A DNA stretch of 64,000 nucleotides from an uncultured Opitutales bacterium (GCA_944389885.1 CALXNZ010000001.1:186001-250000), one strand, 5' to 3'. Shown: positions 19,401-28,042, counted from the stretch's first letter. The notes: generated by a model not told the origin, from the sequence alone. Program-made: numbers and translations.

Positions 19401-21196
19401 ACCAATGCGGTATCCAACGGATTCGACATTGCGCGCTTCTCGAGAATATCGATGACTTTCCGCAGTTTTCCGGCAGCCATAAGATGCCTAATTTCCGCCG
19501 CGGAATTGTCCGGATGGGCCCGCATTTCAACGAGGGCGGAATTGAGGAGGGATATATCGTCGTCCGAAATTCTTTCCGGCACGGGTATGCCCGCCCGCCT
19601 GCAATATTCGGCCCACTTTGGAAGCCCGTCAAATTGAAGCGTATTTACAATCTCTATGAGAGAAGGGTATGAAGTAGCCAGCTGCATTGCAGAAGCGGAA
19701 TTACCCTTCTTTATGAGCATAGAGCATTTTGAAAGCCGCTTTATGGCATTGCTCTGCAGCTCCACATACTCTTTTGCCAATCCATATATATCAATATCGT
19801 CCGGATATTTTCCGTTTGCCACGATGCCCTCTATCTTGCGGACAACACCGTCAATATTGAGAAATTTTACGTTGATATCGTTCGATACAAAGTTGATGAC
19901 CCGGCTTGGCACGTACATATTGCGCGACCTTTGAGCCGAGGATATTTCCGAGAGCAAAGTTTTTGTAGGAATCTTTCTCCGTCCGTTCTTAGCCAAAAAT
20001 ATCCATATCAATCCGGCCACGAACAAGCTTGCAAGCGTCATTATAGCCGCGAACAGATAGTCTGAAACGAATTTCGCCCTCAAAAAATCGCCAACACTTT
20101 TTGAGATATCGCGCCAAACGCGCACAATTTTTGCAAGGAATCTTTCTCCGCCGATTTCTTCGGGGAGTTCCCCATCGCCTCCAATATCCGAATCCGACAA
20201 CAGTCCGGCTATTTGAAGCATGTCGGACACATGGTCGGCATGCAGTACGGCCGATCGGCTTTCCGATTTAGGATTGTCAAGCTTTACGCCGATAAGCCTT
20301 CCGGCGGAATCCAAAACGGGACCGCCCTCGTTGCCGTCGGATATATTAAATTCGCCCCTAAGTATTTTTACATGGGAATTACCGTCCAATCCCCAGTTAG
20401 TGCCGACGGAAACGCGTTCTATTTTCCCATTCCGGAAGGAGGGAACACAGAATTTTGAATTTCCAGATATGAGGCGCATTGGCAATTCAAGCGAATTGAA
20501 GAACTTGCGATATTCGTCCGCAATAACTTCCGCGAGCCTGCGCTTTGCAAATTCCAATGCCGCGCGCGATTCAGGAAGAGGATTTTTAGCCCCAATTACG
20601 GTTTTTTCTGCTCGAGAAACCTCGTCTTTTGCGCGCTCAATAGCCCTATTAGCCGAATCTGAAAAGGAAAACGACGGAAATAATTTGGAAATTTCCGCAT
20701 AAGAATCTATTGGGGCAAATTCCGGCAGAATACATGCTGAGCCGGCCTTGGGCGGAGTCTTGTACAGCTCAATGGACTTAAAATCGCTCAAAGATTCTAT
20801 TTTTACTACGGACAAATCCGAATCGCTATCGGGCTGTCCGACAAGAGTCGCCCTGTAAACTGCTATAGAGCCGCCCTCCTCTCTAAATGCCAGGATTGAT
20901 GGGCTGTCGGAGAATTTTGCCGACGCGATGCGCGCCGTGGTGATAGCATGGGAGCCCTCGCCCACCATGAAAGCCACGGCAGTACAGGCGTCGGAGTTTA
21001 TGAGTCTCAATACGGATTTATTTTCTCCATTTCCAAAACAAATGCTTGAGGTTCCGCAAAAGAAAAATAAAAGCGCCCGCAACACGGATTCAATTCGGGA
21101 AAATGCGCGCAATGCCCCTGCAAAGAGTTTTATTATAAACAGCCCTCCACCGCCCAGCACACGTCTAAACACACCGTTAAAATACATATAAATCAT
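16493..21196 (-). CDS. Large membrane protein with degenerate trypsin-like domain and coiled coils
   Basis: This 1567-aa protein (or from ATG 21187) overlaps the end of the GTPase gene by 10-20 bp. A hydrophobic N-terminus (about 20-55) precedes a trypsin-like fold at about 60-330. GNEGGPVLDSAGRLIGVKL matches the GNSGGPV motif with Glu290 where the catalytic serine should be; the usual TNAH position reads TTAR (R89); D127 sits in DSDLSVVKI. It therefore looks catalytically dead. A membrane segment lies at about 380-402 and a second at about 808-831. Between and after them are helical, charge-rich, coiled-coil-like regions (for example 600-800 and 860-1010), then a C-terminal globular part of about 450 residues I do not recognise. 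It is probably a scaffold or sensor partner of the GTPase. Confidence 0.7.
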   Translation of the reverse strand: MIYMYFNGVFRRVLGGGGLFIIKLFAGALRAFSRIESVLRALLFFFCGTSSICFGNGENKSVLRLINSDACTAVAFMVGEGSHAITTARIASAKFSDSPSILAFREEGGSIAVYRATLVGQPDSDSDLSVVKIESLSDFKSIELYKTPPKAGSACILPEFAPIDSYAEISKLFPSFSFSDSANRAIERAKDEVSRAEKTVIGAKNPLPESRAALEFAKRRLAEVIADEYRKFFNSLELPMRLISGNSKFCVPSFRNGKIERVSVGTNWGLDGNSHVKILRGEFNISDGNEGGPVLDSAGRLIGVKLDNPKSESRSAVLHADHVSDMLQIAGLLSDSDIGGDGELPEEIGGERFLAKIVRVWRDISKSVGDFLRAKFVSDYLFAAIMTLASLFVAGLIWIFLAKNGRRKIPTKTLLSEISSAQRSRNMYVPSRVINFVSNDINVKFLNIDGVVRKIEGIVANGKYPDDIDIYGLAKEYVELQSNAIKRLSKCSMLIKKGNSASAMQLATSYPSLIEIVNTLQFDGLPKWAEYCRRAGIPVPERISDDDISLLNSALVEMRAHPDNSAAEIRHLMAAGKLRKVIDILEKRAMSNPLDTALVSQLLSIKRAYMESEITRISAFAQRGDHRRAVEAYNDLLGLIPHELKKSSSRWAKMQAYVSEIRRGWAKEALESLSEDLRNTERGDWRGVFEIISEIKSHLEEFPDLKYVLDTVYIDGRRKDAVESKKFESEKEEFERTCRMLSTFVRQTNSVLAAGGYSARILKGHLTQGARIHKIIEDSKFQLDDRISDDYERCVSDVNSALRRLAFARIVGAVLFGLACCGILGAIAYAYCGRISKLKAYGEFLALDSGKFSSATIDRRLGELLGKYPHYIELKEFSDIVESIRGKSERAKRIEEELEDFTKSISSQNLESFESLGSSDFVKKRSDRVLERCQLFRKDLPRELVPRLEAAKSAFDAAEAAYARVRKAEIEGKRAAAAEKASSALRKLRQMKAEAKFDSKLQGEIVAAVSDYKSWADPYVSPPSAAEIAALTAMANEASQLSAVAAKREKLLDSLKNSKNLDQYFSVLGSISNFYKENGINKVPDIASVSSIIGSKESFIAACSESLASGSKIFAEYLRSGNIAADETSLKKDSELFLSALSGIFSERLANIFSCDYAVYNEAPSPLYSVRIYTIFKPAEEKLSVDFKNYKGRRISECYDSTFTYAPLSQFFAETIVESKITARTVCLSDNGGGEVVRKGEFLSNFSLTPESAFVANLRKEIETHVNNREKIFGVNESFGLLQKIAVADSVPDNFKLFALRSIILAMKTYNPKGSGYIYSPSIMGVFEALVGDPMENRVFMPFSWHKDFSIIVEELKKIENEYAAGKLPESNFNEAVKLVDADALIVKADENGKIPEKLRGSGDKLYFYVNSESKVIYGSDSDSVSAKPWSCMIIKNLSETVVPPGRFLSALNVLQMGCESFIAEARLCSFALSELAKGVYSLAAYADSGGRLPADFSPKKGYSYMAIKDNKTFILSDFAGAKVSPFSPIIEIPGEDIFMRKCAETLKIKDDSLVKRIGAFLFKNAP
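16497..16530 (+). terminator. Possible terminator after the FAD oxidoreductase gene
   Basis: A 9-bp perfect stem (16497-16505 with 16514-16522) with an 8-base loop is followed by a short T-rich stretch. It lies about 45 bp after the stop at 16450, inside the 3' end of the convergent gene. The T tract is interrupted, so this is tentative. Confidence 0.4.
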
Positions 21197-22988
21197 TGAC
21201 CGGTTTCGGCTTTGTAAATTTCATATTGAGAGGTGTTCCGTCAATTTGCGACACGGCCCAAAGGAAAGGCAATTCAACATTGAAAGGCTTTATCTTAGAA
21301 ATTTCCGGACTCAAATACCCTTTTCCGTTTTCATCGCGCCCAAAGCGCGGAGAGTGTCCAAGTGGACTCGCCATAAAATACTTCACGTTGTCGGAAATCA
21401 TCTCCGCATTAACCAGGACGTCCGGGACATACGATGCCAGAAAATCGCGTATTTTAGCCGAGTTAACAGCTATCGCGTCAAAATTTATAGTCCCGTCCGC
21501 AATACACGGGGCCAAAGATGACATATCGAAAAGCGGATTTAAGGCATCGCACTTATTCACAACGAAAGCAAACGGCACATTGCGCCTTAAATTTACGAGA
21601 GACTCGTTTAGGCGTTTTATTCTCGCGGCGGTTTCAGCCAAAACCAAGCTTTGCATATCTGGCGAAGCATTTTCCAGCTGGGGATCCGACGAAGGGTCTA
21701 AATTCAGCCTAAAATTAGCCGAATTCAGCGGGTCGAACAAAAATATTACCGCGTCGGAGGCCGCTATGTGCATAGCTCCCGGGACTTCGTCGGAATCCGG
21801 CGACGGTTCAAAATCCGAGCCGGCATTGTCGTACAGTGTCACCGAAGACCTCCCCGACGAATTTTTTATGTCTCCCATTAAATAAAAGAAAGGCTTAGGC
21901 AGGGGAACTTTGCGCCCATAGCGCACCACTATGTCATACATGTTCCCGTCCGGAGTAGTCTTTTCCAATCTCACATTTTCCGGGGAGGGCACTCTAAACA
22001 AAGTTTCCATCATCTCGTTTACGGCCACATTTAGAGAGGGATCTGCGTCCACAAAAGCCATATCGAAATTCTTAAAGCAAAATTCCGGAAGCGAACGCAA
22101 CAATACGCTCAAGAAATACGATTTTCCGGAAGATTGAGACCCGACTATCGAGATTATCGAATTGCCGGAAGACAGAAAAGTCGCGGGAAGCTTGCGATGG
22201 CAATGCGGACAAGCTATCTCATGGGCGGGAACCCCCATGGGATCCATAGGCACTCCCTTAGGATTATACTGGGACGGTAAAAAGCGCAGCTGTTCCTTAT
22301 CTCCCAAAATGGGATCTCCCAAAAGATCGGCGTGTACGGAAACATAATTTACATCGTCGGCGTTAAAGTGCAGCCAACACGACGGACATACAAATTCTCC
22401 GTAATCTTCGTCTATTTTCCGCGCCAATGCGCCGTCCTCCGAATCCGGAGGGATTGCCACGGAACTCTCGCGTATTTCTGGAAACAGGTCCCTCACCCAA
22501 AAACCTTCCGTGCAGCCTGACGGAATAACCGCAAAGTTCGCGATACTCCTGTTTTGCATGCGCAGGGTCGAAGGGATTTCCCCGAAAGAGAGGGCCGCCG
22601 CCACAATCTTATTGCCGTCGCCGTCAAACACTATCCAAGACGAGCTGTCTATGGTTTCGAGCGAGCGCCAATTTTTACCGTAATACACATAGTACAGGTT
22701 TCTTCCGATTTGAAGGGAGTAGAGTTTTTCTGATTCTATGGCGGCAGATTCAGAGATTTCCGAAGAATTTAACCTCGCGCAATATCCCTTGCCAAACATA
22801 GAAATTTTCGCTCCGCCCTCAGATTCGGAAAATACCGCCGAACAATCCGCAAGGGAATCGGCGTTTGTAAATTTCAGGTCGGAATCGGAGCCTGCCCCGA
22901 TTCTAAAAGGCATAGAAGCCGCCTGCGTCAAGATGTTTGAAGCGCAGTCTTTTATTGCGAGCCTTTTCTTTGCGAACCAAGACATCAT
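21177..22988 (-). CDS. FHA-like/zinc-ribbon P-loop GTPase, probable switch of a TIR system
   Basis: This 603-aa protein starts with a region resembling a forkhead-associated fold (FRIGAGSDSDLKF at 28-40; LYSLQIGRNLYYVYY near 89-103). Two CxxC pairs, C201/C204 and C260/C263, look like a zinc ribbon flanking an insert. The GTPase domain has Walker A GSQSSGKS (283-290), a G3-like LYDNAG (385-390) and the guanine-specificity motif VNKCD (477-481). That favours GTP over ATP, and a TRAFAC-like switch role. No membrane segment is seen. The stop overlaps the start of the 1567-aa gene, so the two are coupled. The divergent TIR gene shares its upstream region. The function is inferred from context only. 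Confidence 0.75.
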   Translation of the reverse strand: MMSWFAKKRLAIKDCASNILTQAASMPFRIGAGSDSDLKFTNADSLADCSAVFSESEGGAKISMFGKGYCARLNSSEISESAAIESEKLYSLQIGRNLYYVYYGKNWRSLETIDSSSWIVFDGDGNKIVAAALSFGEIPSTLRMQNRSIANFAVIPSGCTEGFWVRDLFPEIRESSVAIPPDSEDGALARKIDEDYGEFVCPSCWLHFNADDVNYVSVHADLLGDPILGDKEQLRFLPSQYNPKGVPMDPMGVPAHEIACPHCHRKLPATFLSSGNSIISIVGSQSSGKSYFLSVLLRSLPEFCFKNFDMAFVDADPSLNVAVNEMMETLFRVPSPENVRLEKTTPDGNMYDIVVRYGRKVPLPKPFFYLMGDIKNSSGRSSVTLYDNAGSDFEPSPDSDEVPGAMHIAASDAVIFLFDPLNSANFRLNLDPSSDPQLENASPDMQSLVLAETAARIKRLNESLVNLRRNVPFAFVVNKCDALNPLFDMSSLAPCIADGTINFDAIAVNSAKIRDFLASYVPDVLVNAEMISDNVKYFMASPLGHSPRFGRDENGKGYLSPEISKIKPFNVELPFLWAVSQIDGTPLNMKFTKPKPVNDLYVF

Positions 22989-23035
22989 TATAATATTTGA
23001 TGAAACTTCCCAAAATACGCACCTAAAAAGCGCCG

Positions 23036-23066
23036 ATTATCATTTCATATAGGCTGACAGTGTCAA
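23036..23066 (-). promoter_or_regulatory. Probable promoter of the GTPase operon with overlapping palindrome
   Basis: A perfect TTGACA lies at 23066-23061 on the minus strand, with GATAAT at 23041-23036 (19-bp spacer) or TGATAA at 23042-23037 (18 bp). The leader would be about 40 nt. The -35 box is part of a perfect 11-bp palindrome, TGACAGTGTCA at 23055-23065, a possible operator. Confidence 0.5.
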
Positions 23067-23153
23067 TGAGTTTTTGTTTCCTGCAACCCCCCGCCGCGAA
23101 CCTGCGGAGGGCGGATAAAAAGCCCGGGGACGACCGGAAAATCGTCAATCTGC

Positions 23154-23181
23154 TTGACGCAAAACGAGCGCTATATATACA
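23154..23181 (+). promoter_or_regulatory. Probable promoter of the TIR gene
   Basis: TTGACG at 23154-23159 and TATACA at 23176-23181 are separated by 16 bp; an overlapping TATATA lies at 23174-23179. Predicted transcription starts near 23188. This supports the start codon at 23201 rather than the upstream ATG at 23060. Confidence 0.5.
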
Positions 23182-23200
23182 AAAAAGACAATTTGAACGA

Positions 23201-26200
23201 ATGTCGAGTTTCAATATTACAAGCCCATTCAAGTACTTCGCGTTTATAAGTTATTCGCGCAAGGATAAACGCGCCGCCGAATGGATACAAAAGGCCGTAG
23301 AGAATTTCAGGTATCCAAAACATTTGACACTTGTCAGGCCATCTCACGAAGAGTATGTGCGCCCGATTTTTCTCGACGAGAACGAACTTGAAATATCGGA
23401 GACCAATTTTTCCAAAGACATAGAGAGAAACATATCCGACTCCCAGTACTTAATACTCTTATGCTCTGGAAATTCTAAAAATTCCCCTTGGGTAAAGCAC
23501 GAAATAGAGTTTTTTCTAAAAACGCACTCCAACGACACGTCGCTGATAATACCTGTAATCCTCGACGGGAGGGATCTCGACGCTACTCTCGACGGAATAT
23601 TTGCGCCCTACCGCGATATTTTCAAGATGAGAAATCTTCCGGACATGCGCGTCGGCAGGGGTGAATCGAGGGGCAAAGTTTGGAAGCTCGCGGCGGCAAA
23701 GATATTGTCTTACATGCTGAAAATACCCGTAAAGTCGGCTTACGACAGGTATTCGGAGCTGTCCAAGAGGGCGAAAACGGCCATATTTTTACTGTGTTTT
23801 ATATTTGCCGTCTGCGCCGCGATATTCTCATATTTGATATACACTGCGAATTCCGACGCAAATAAGGCCGCAAGGCTGGCCTTACAGGAGCGCGAACGGG
23901 CGATGAGCCTCGACAGGGAAAAGCGTGCCGAACAAATAAGGGCCAAGCGCGCCATAGAAATTGCCAAACTACTCGAAGTGGAATCGAAAGCCAGCGCAAA
24001 AAATATAATAGCCGACATAGAAAGGCTCACCGCAGAAAAAGAGCGCGAGAAACAAGCCCTTGCCCGCAAGTACGAGACCGATTTAAAGCTCAAGGAAAAA
24101 GAGGCTATAAAAGCCGCGGCAGAAGCCAAGGCCGCAGAAGAGAGGGCCAAAGCTCTGCAAATGGAACTATCCATGCGCGAACCTCCGCGCGAGTCCGAAC
24201 GCGACACACCAGGATATTCTCCAAGCTCAACCGTTGTGCGCAGCGGAAATTCCAGCATGTTTTTTCAGGACGCCAGGGAATTTCCGGATTTCAGAGATTA
24301 CATGCTGCGCTATTCGAGCGAATCTGCGGGAACTGGATACGCATTCGGATACATGGAGCACATAGTTTTGCGCCACATACTCGGGAGCGAATCTGCGGAA
24401 AAAATATCATCTAATTTCAAGTCGGGGTTCAAACGCCTGAAATCCGCATATCCCGTCGCAGATGAAACATGGGGCCGGGAACTCACAGCGGCTCTAATGG
24501 AGAACGCATCAAAAAGATTCGGAATAAATTTTTCAGGCGGTCCCGCAAAGCGAGAAAATATTCAAGATTTTGTGCGAAAAATCATGGATAACGGCGGTGT
24601 AATATTGGCAAAAACATCGAAGATACCCAACGAGGTATTTCTTTACGGATATTACAAGAGCCCCTCTTCTGGCGACTTCAATTTCTACGCCATAAACCAT
24701 TTTGGGGAGCGGCAAATAATTGAGGGAAGCTCCATATCTGAATGCAGATCAGCCATGCTAAAAAGTTCCCGCGCCACTCCCGACTCTCCGGGACGCGTCA
24801 CGCAGAATATGCTTGGAGACTTTATTTTAAACGGATTCGCCTCATTTAAATATCCGATTGCAGATTCAATCAGCAACGCCCAAAAAGATTTTATCATAAT
24901 AGACAGCCTCTCGCGCATAGCCCTTCCCGAATACAATTCCGCAAATATCGCCGTACTATTAAAAAAGCTTGGCGTCAGAGACTCAGCAAAAGCTGTGGCA
25001 AACGAGCTTGCCGAATTTGGACTAAGATTGAGGGAATTTCCCATCAATCGCGACGAAATAGTCTCTGCCATACGCGGGAGAAGTCCGCTATATTTTGCAA
25101 ATCCTCTATATCTGGATATGGAAAATTTGCGCCAAAGAAGCAAGAAACGCACGCTCTGCCGGACCTCCGCCGAACTCCTGTCCAATCTGAAGCTCCCGAT
25201 TATATCCCAAGATATTAAATCCGAAAATCCGCGTTTATTTGCGATTGTGGGCTATAATAAAAATACGCAAGAATTCGCAATAAGCGATATGGCAACTCAA
25301 AACTATGAATTGTTGTGGCTTACATTTGAAGAAATGTCGGCTCTGGCCCGCTGCAATCTTGTAAAAATGGAGAAATTTGCGGGCACGCCGCAAAAGAGCG
25401 ACGCCGCAAGCGCAAATATAACTCTCAAAACGCCGAAGATAAAGGTTTCTGACAGGTCGGTAGAAATAGAGGGAATACACGCAAAAATTTCCTATCCCGA
25501 ATACGCGGCGAAATGGACGGCTGAGATAACCGACTACGAAACCATGAATACCTTTTCAACATCTCTCGACTATGGATATTACTGCGCCATAGCGTACTTT
25601 GCCGGGGAGAAATACGCAAAGCTGGTTGCCCAGGAATACCTCGAGAATGTTTCCGGAAATGCCGGCTCGCAAAGAAATTCGAGAATTTACGGACGCACAC
25701 TATTTGAACGCCATATGCGGGAGCTTGGAATAAGAATAATTTTTATGCGAAGCGGAGCTTACAATGCAACTTTTGGCGATCCGGCTTTTCCGTCGAGGCA
25801 AGTCATAGCGAAAATGCTTAGACTCGGCGCTTTGATATTTGCCGACACGCGGACCCCATCGCGCGGAAACTCCATAATTTACGGCTCCGAAAACAATCCG
25901 GACTCATATAAAATCTTCAGATATTTTGAGAATAAAAAACTATCAGCCAAAGAAATAGATTGCCTTACCGAATGCCTAATCCCCGAAGACAAATTTTTGG
26001 GGTGGAATAGGGAAAAACAGCAAAAGCAGCCCCTTAGATATGTTCCATCGAACCAGAAAGACGACATCACTCTGAACGATTTCATGGGATTCGCCTCGTC
26101 CAACGCAAAATCCCTAAAGGGATTGAGATTGAAGAGGGACATTGACGCATGGAGGTATTTGCTCGTCACAAAATATATTTTCAAGGATATAGACATAGCC

Positions 26201-26614
26201 TCGTTTATAGCCAGGCACAATCATTCGCAGAATTTTGAAGCGCGAGAATTTTCCGAAGAAAAAATAGCCTCGGCCGGTATGCGATGCAGAATTTTTGACT
26301 TCGAGGAGTCTTCGGCTATAAACGCCCTCCGCACGGGGCTTCCCATAATGCTGCGATTGAAAAAATGTCCAGAATCGGAAATCGAGAAATTCGCGCAAAG
26401 GTACAAATTGCAGTCCAAGATAGCCGCGCCGTATGTAAGCCGAACTGCCGACGGCGTCCCGTCGTCAAAAACGAATTTCTTTGCGGTAGGGAAGTTTGGA
26501 AATTACTTCGACCTCATGGACGCCGAAGATCCCGACGCCCCTATATTGCGCCTTAGCCTTGAAGAGCTGCGCGGCCTCATGGACGGAAAGGCCTACGGAA
26601 TATTCTTTGAATAA
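23201..26614 (+). CDS. Membrane-anchored TIR-domain protein with large repeat-like C-terminal region
   Basis: From ATG 23201 the product is 1137 residues. The TIR domain occupies about 10-150: KYFAFISYSRKDKRAAEWI, PIFLDENEL and SPWVKHEIEFFL, where E101 fits the catalytic glutamate of NADase TIR domains. A membrane helix lies at about 192-215, then a charged coiled coil (about 216-330). The remaining 800 residues contain units ending in a similar strand-helix pattern: 492-520 (NFYAINHFGERQIIEGSSIS), 679-717 (LFAIVGYNKNTQEFAISD) and 1093-1128 (FFAVGKFGNYFDLMDAEDP). A further unit may lie near 760-920. They resemble degraded papain/C39-like folds, but this is weak. It is divergent from the GTPase operon. 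Likely role: NAD-consuming or signalling effector of an immune-type system. Confidence 0.8.
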   Translation: MSSFNITSPFKYFAFISYSRKDKRAAEWIQKAVENFRYPKHLTLVRPSHEEYVRPIFLDENELEISETNFSKDIERNISDSQYLILLCSGNSKNSPWVKHEIEFFLKTHSNDTSLIIPVILDGRDLDATLDGIFAPYRDIFKMRNLPDMRVGRGESRGKVWKLAAAKILSYMLKIPVKSAYDRYSELSKRAKTAIFLLCFIFAVCAAIFSYLIYTANSDANKAARLALQERERAMSLDREKRAEQIRAKRAIEIAKLLEVESKASAKNIIADIERLTAEKEREKQALARKYETDLKLKEKEAIKAAAEAKAAEERAKALQMELSMREPPRESERDTPGYSPSSTVVRSGNSSMFFQDAREFPDFRDYMLRYSSESAGTGYAFGYMEHIVLRHILGSESAEKISSNFKSGFKRLKSAYPVADETWGRELTAALMENASKRFGINFSGGPAKRENIQDFVRKIMDNGGVILAKTSKIPNEVFLYGYYKSPSSGDFNFYAINHFGERQIIEGSSISECRSAMLKSSRATPDSPGRVTQNMLGDFILNGFASFKYPIADSISNAQKDFIIIDSLSRIALPEYNSANIAVLLKKLGVRDSAKAVANELAEFGLRLREFPINRDEIVSAIRGRSPLYFANPLYLDMENLRQRSKKRTLCRTSAELLSNLKLPIISQDIKSENPRLFAIVGYNKNTQEFAISDMATQNYELLWLTFEEMSALARCNLVKMEKFAGTPQKSDAASANITLKTPKIKVSDRSVEIEGIHAKISYPEYAAKWTAEITDYETMNTFSTSLDYGYYCAIAYFAGEKYAKLVAQEYLENVSGNAGSQRNSRIYGRTLFERHMRELGIRIIFMRSGAYNATFGDPAFPSRQVIAKMLRLGALIFADTRTPSRGNSIIYGSENNPDSYKIFRYFENKKLSAKEIDCLTECLIPEDKFLGWNREKQQKQPLRYVPSNQKDDITLNDFMGFASSNAKSLKGLRLKRDIDAWRYLLVTKYIFKDIDIASFIARHNHSQNFEAREFSEEKIASAGMRCRIFDFEESSAINALRTGLPIMLRLKKCPESEIEKFAQRYKLQSKIAAPYVSRTADGVPSSKTNFFAVGKFGNYFDLMDAEDPDAPILRLSLEELRGLMDGKAYGIFFE

Positions 26615-26649
26615 TTCTTATCGAAATATCGGCGCCATAAAACAGAATA

Positions 26650-26684
26650 TGGGGTTTAAAATATTGTGGCCCCAAAATTTTTTC
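26650..26684 (+). terminator. Possible terminator between the TIR and DUF481 genes
   Basis: A short TGGGG/CCCCA stem (26650-26654 with 26670-26674) is followed on the plus strand by AAA and a T-rich run to about 26684. The stem is short and the loop long, so the call is weak. Confidence 0.3.
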
Positions 26685-26737
26685 TTAATTGTTCCTTATA
26701 CTTTCCCAATCCCAAAATGCGCTTTAGCCCACAAAAT

Positions 26738-27889
26738 CTAATCTTCTGACTCCGACCTCTGAATCGGAATTTCCAAAGACAATATCAACTTCTGCTCGTT
26801 CTTTATAGCCAAAGACGAATTTATCGTATCAAAATCGTTCGTAAGCCTGAAAGCCAGAGAGAATACACCCTTGGGCATAAATACGAGGCCCAACATAACA
26901 TATGCCGTTCCCTGTTCCCCCGTAGTTGCGTCCATTCCGAAATATCCCGTGTGTTCCAGGCGCAAGAGATCCGTCAAATCCCATGTGAGTGTCTCGTTCA
27001 AAAATATCATGGGAATCATATGCCGATTGTAGTCCAACGCATCTATATATCTACATCCGGGGCCTATGGAAACCGACCATTTCAATCCCCAAGTAGGAAT
27101 CTCAAAATTGTACCCTACGCCTACGCTCTCGTCTATCTGATAATTTATCATTTTCAGGGTATCGTGACGATAGGCGGCGACTACCGTAAAATACCAATTT
27201 GAGTCGGCCCCTAAGAAATGCCACTTATAATTGCCGGAAGCCCCGTATTTATCAGTATTAACGCTCTCGACGCCGTTTTCCGAACGCTGCCATTCATAAT
27301 CGTAAAAACCGCTTAGGGAAAAATTCATGGTATCCCATTCGCGCTCCATGCTTGCAGAGAAATAATACCGGTTTTTTCTAATTGTCGTAATCTCGCTCGT
27401 TATGCCCAAACTGAAATTAAATTTCATGCCTTCAGGAACAACGGAATCCAAAAACTCCCTGTAGGCGTCCCGCGCGCTTTTTAGATAGGCATAAAACGGA
27501 TCATTACGCCCCACAACAGACTTTTCGCTTCCAAAAAACGGCCTCCACGCATTGGAATCGTCATACTCGTGATCGTCATCGGGCGGAGGCGGTTCCGACG
27601 GAACATGGACGGAAGCGTAGGTCTCGACTATGCTTTCATTCACGATAAGATTTGTCGGTATTTTTACGGTTGAATACGAATTGCGAATCTCCACGAAGTC
27701 CTTGTTTCTGGAGACAACCTCCCCTATGAGTATCTCCCCCGTACTCAATGCAAAGCTTGTGACATGCATTAGGGAAGACGCTCCGAACGACACGCATGTC
27801 CCCACATAAGATATGCCCAACAAACAAGCGGCGACAAGCCATCTGGAAAAAAAATTTGCCATATTCCATAAAAGTTTCGCCATAAGCAA
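26738..27889 (-). CDS. DUF481-type outer-membrane beta-barrel protein
   Basis: This 383-aa protein (possibly starting at the ATG 27883) has a signal sequence at about residues 14-37 (FSRWLVAACLLGISYVGTCV). Next is a small beta domain, TGEILIGEVVSRNKDFVEI, common at the N-terminus of DUF481 proteins, and a proline/acidic linker. From about residue 155 onward alternating aromatic strands (YYFSASMEREWDTMNFSLSG, WYFTVVAAYRHDTLKM, SVGVGYNFEIPTWGLKWSVS) end in the conserved barrel order of the YdiY/DUF481 family. The last strand (LILSLEIPIQRSESED) does not end in the usual phenylalanine. It is probably in the outer membrane with unknown function. It converges with the TIR gene but does not obviously belong to that locus. 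Confidence 0.72.
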   Translation of the reverse strand: MLMAKLLWNMANFFSRWLVAACLLGISYVGTCVSFGASSLMHVTSFALSTGEILIGEVVSRNKDFVEIRNSYSTVKIPTNLIVNESIVETYASVHVPSEPPPPDDDHEYDDSNAWRPFFGSEKSVVGRNDPFYAYLKSARDAYREFLDSVVPEGMKFNFSLGITSEITTIRKNRYYFSASMEREWDTMNFSLSGFYDYEWQRSENGVESVNTDKYGASGNYKWHFLGADSNWYFTVVAAYRHDTLKMINYQIDESVGVGYNFEIPTWGLKWSVSIGPGCRYIDALDYNRHMIPMIFLNETLTWDLTDLLRLEHTGYFGMDATTGEQGTAYVMLGLVFMPKGVFSLAFRLTNDFDTINSSLAIKNEQKLILSLEIPIQRSESED

Positions 27890-28042
27890 AACCCATAATT
27901 ATTTGAAAGGCTATGGAGATTTTTTATATATTGCAAGAAAAGCGATTGAAAAATTAGCGCAACCCAAACGAAAAGATAATCATTTGACTGCAGTAAAAAT
28001 AAAACTGTTGCGATTGTCGTCCATATGGGGAATACTAAGGAT

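Noticed and set aside
23060-23200. TIR protein starting at 23060
   Set aside because: The added 47 residues look non-homologous, and a promoter-like pair at 23154-23181 lies inside that stretch.
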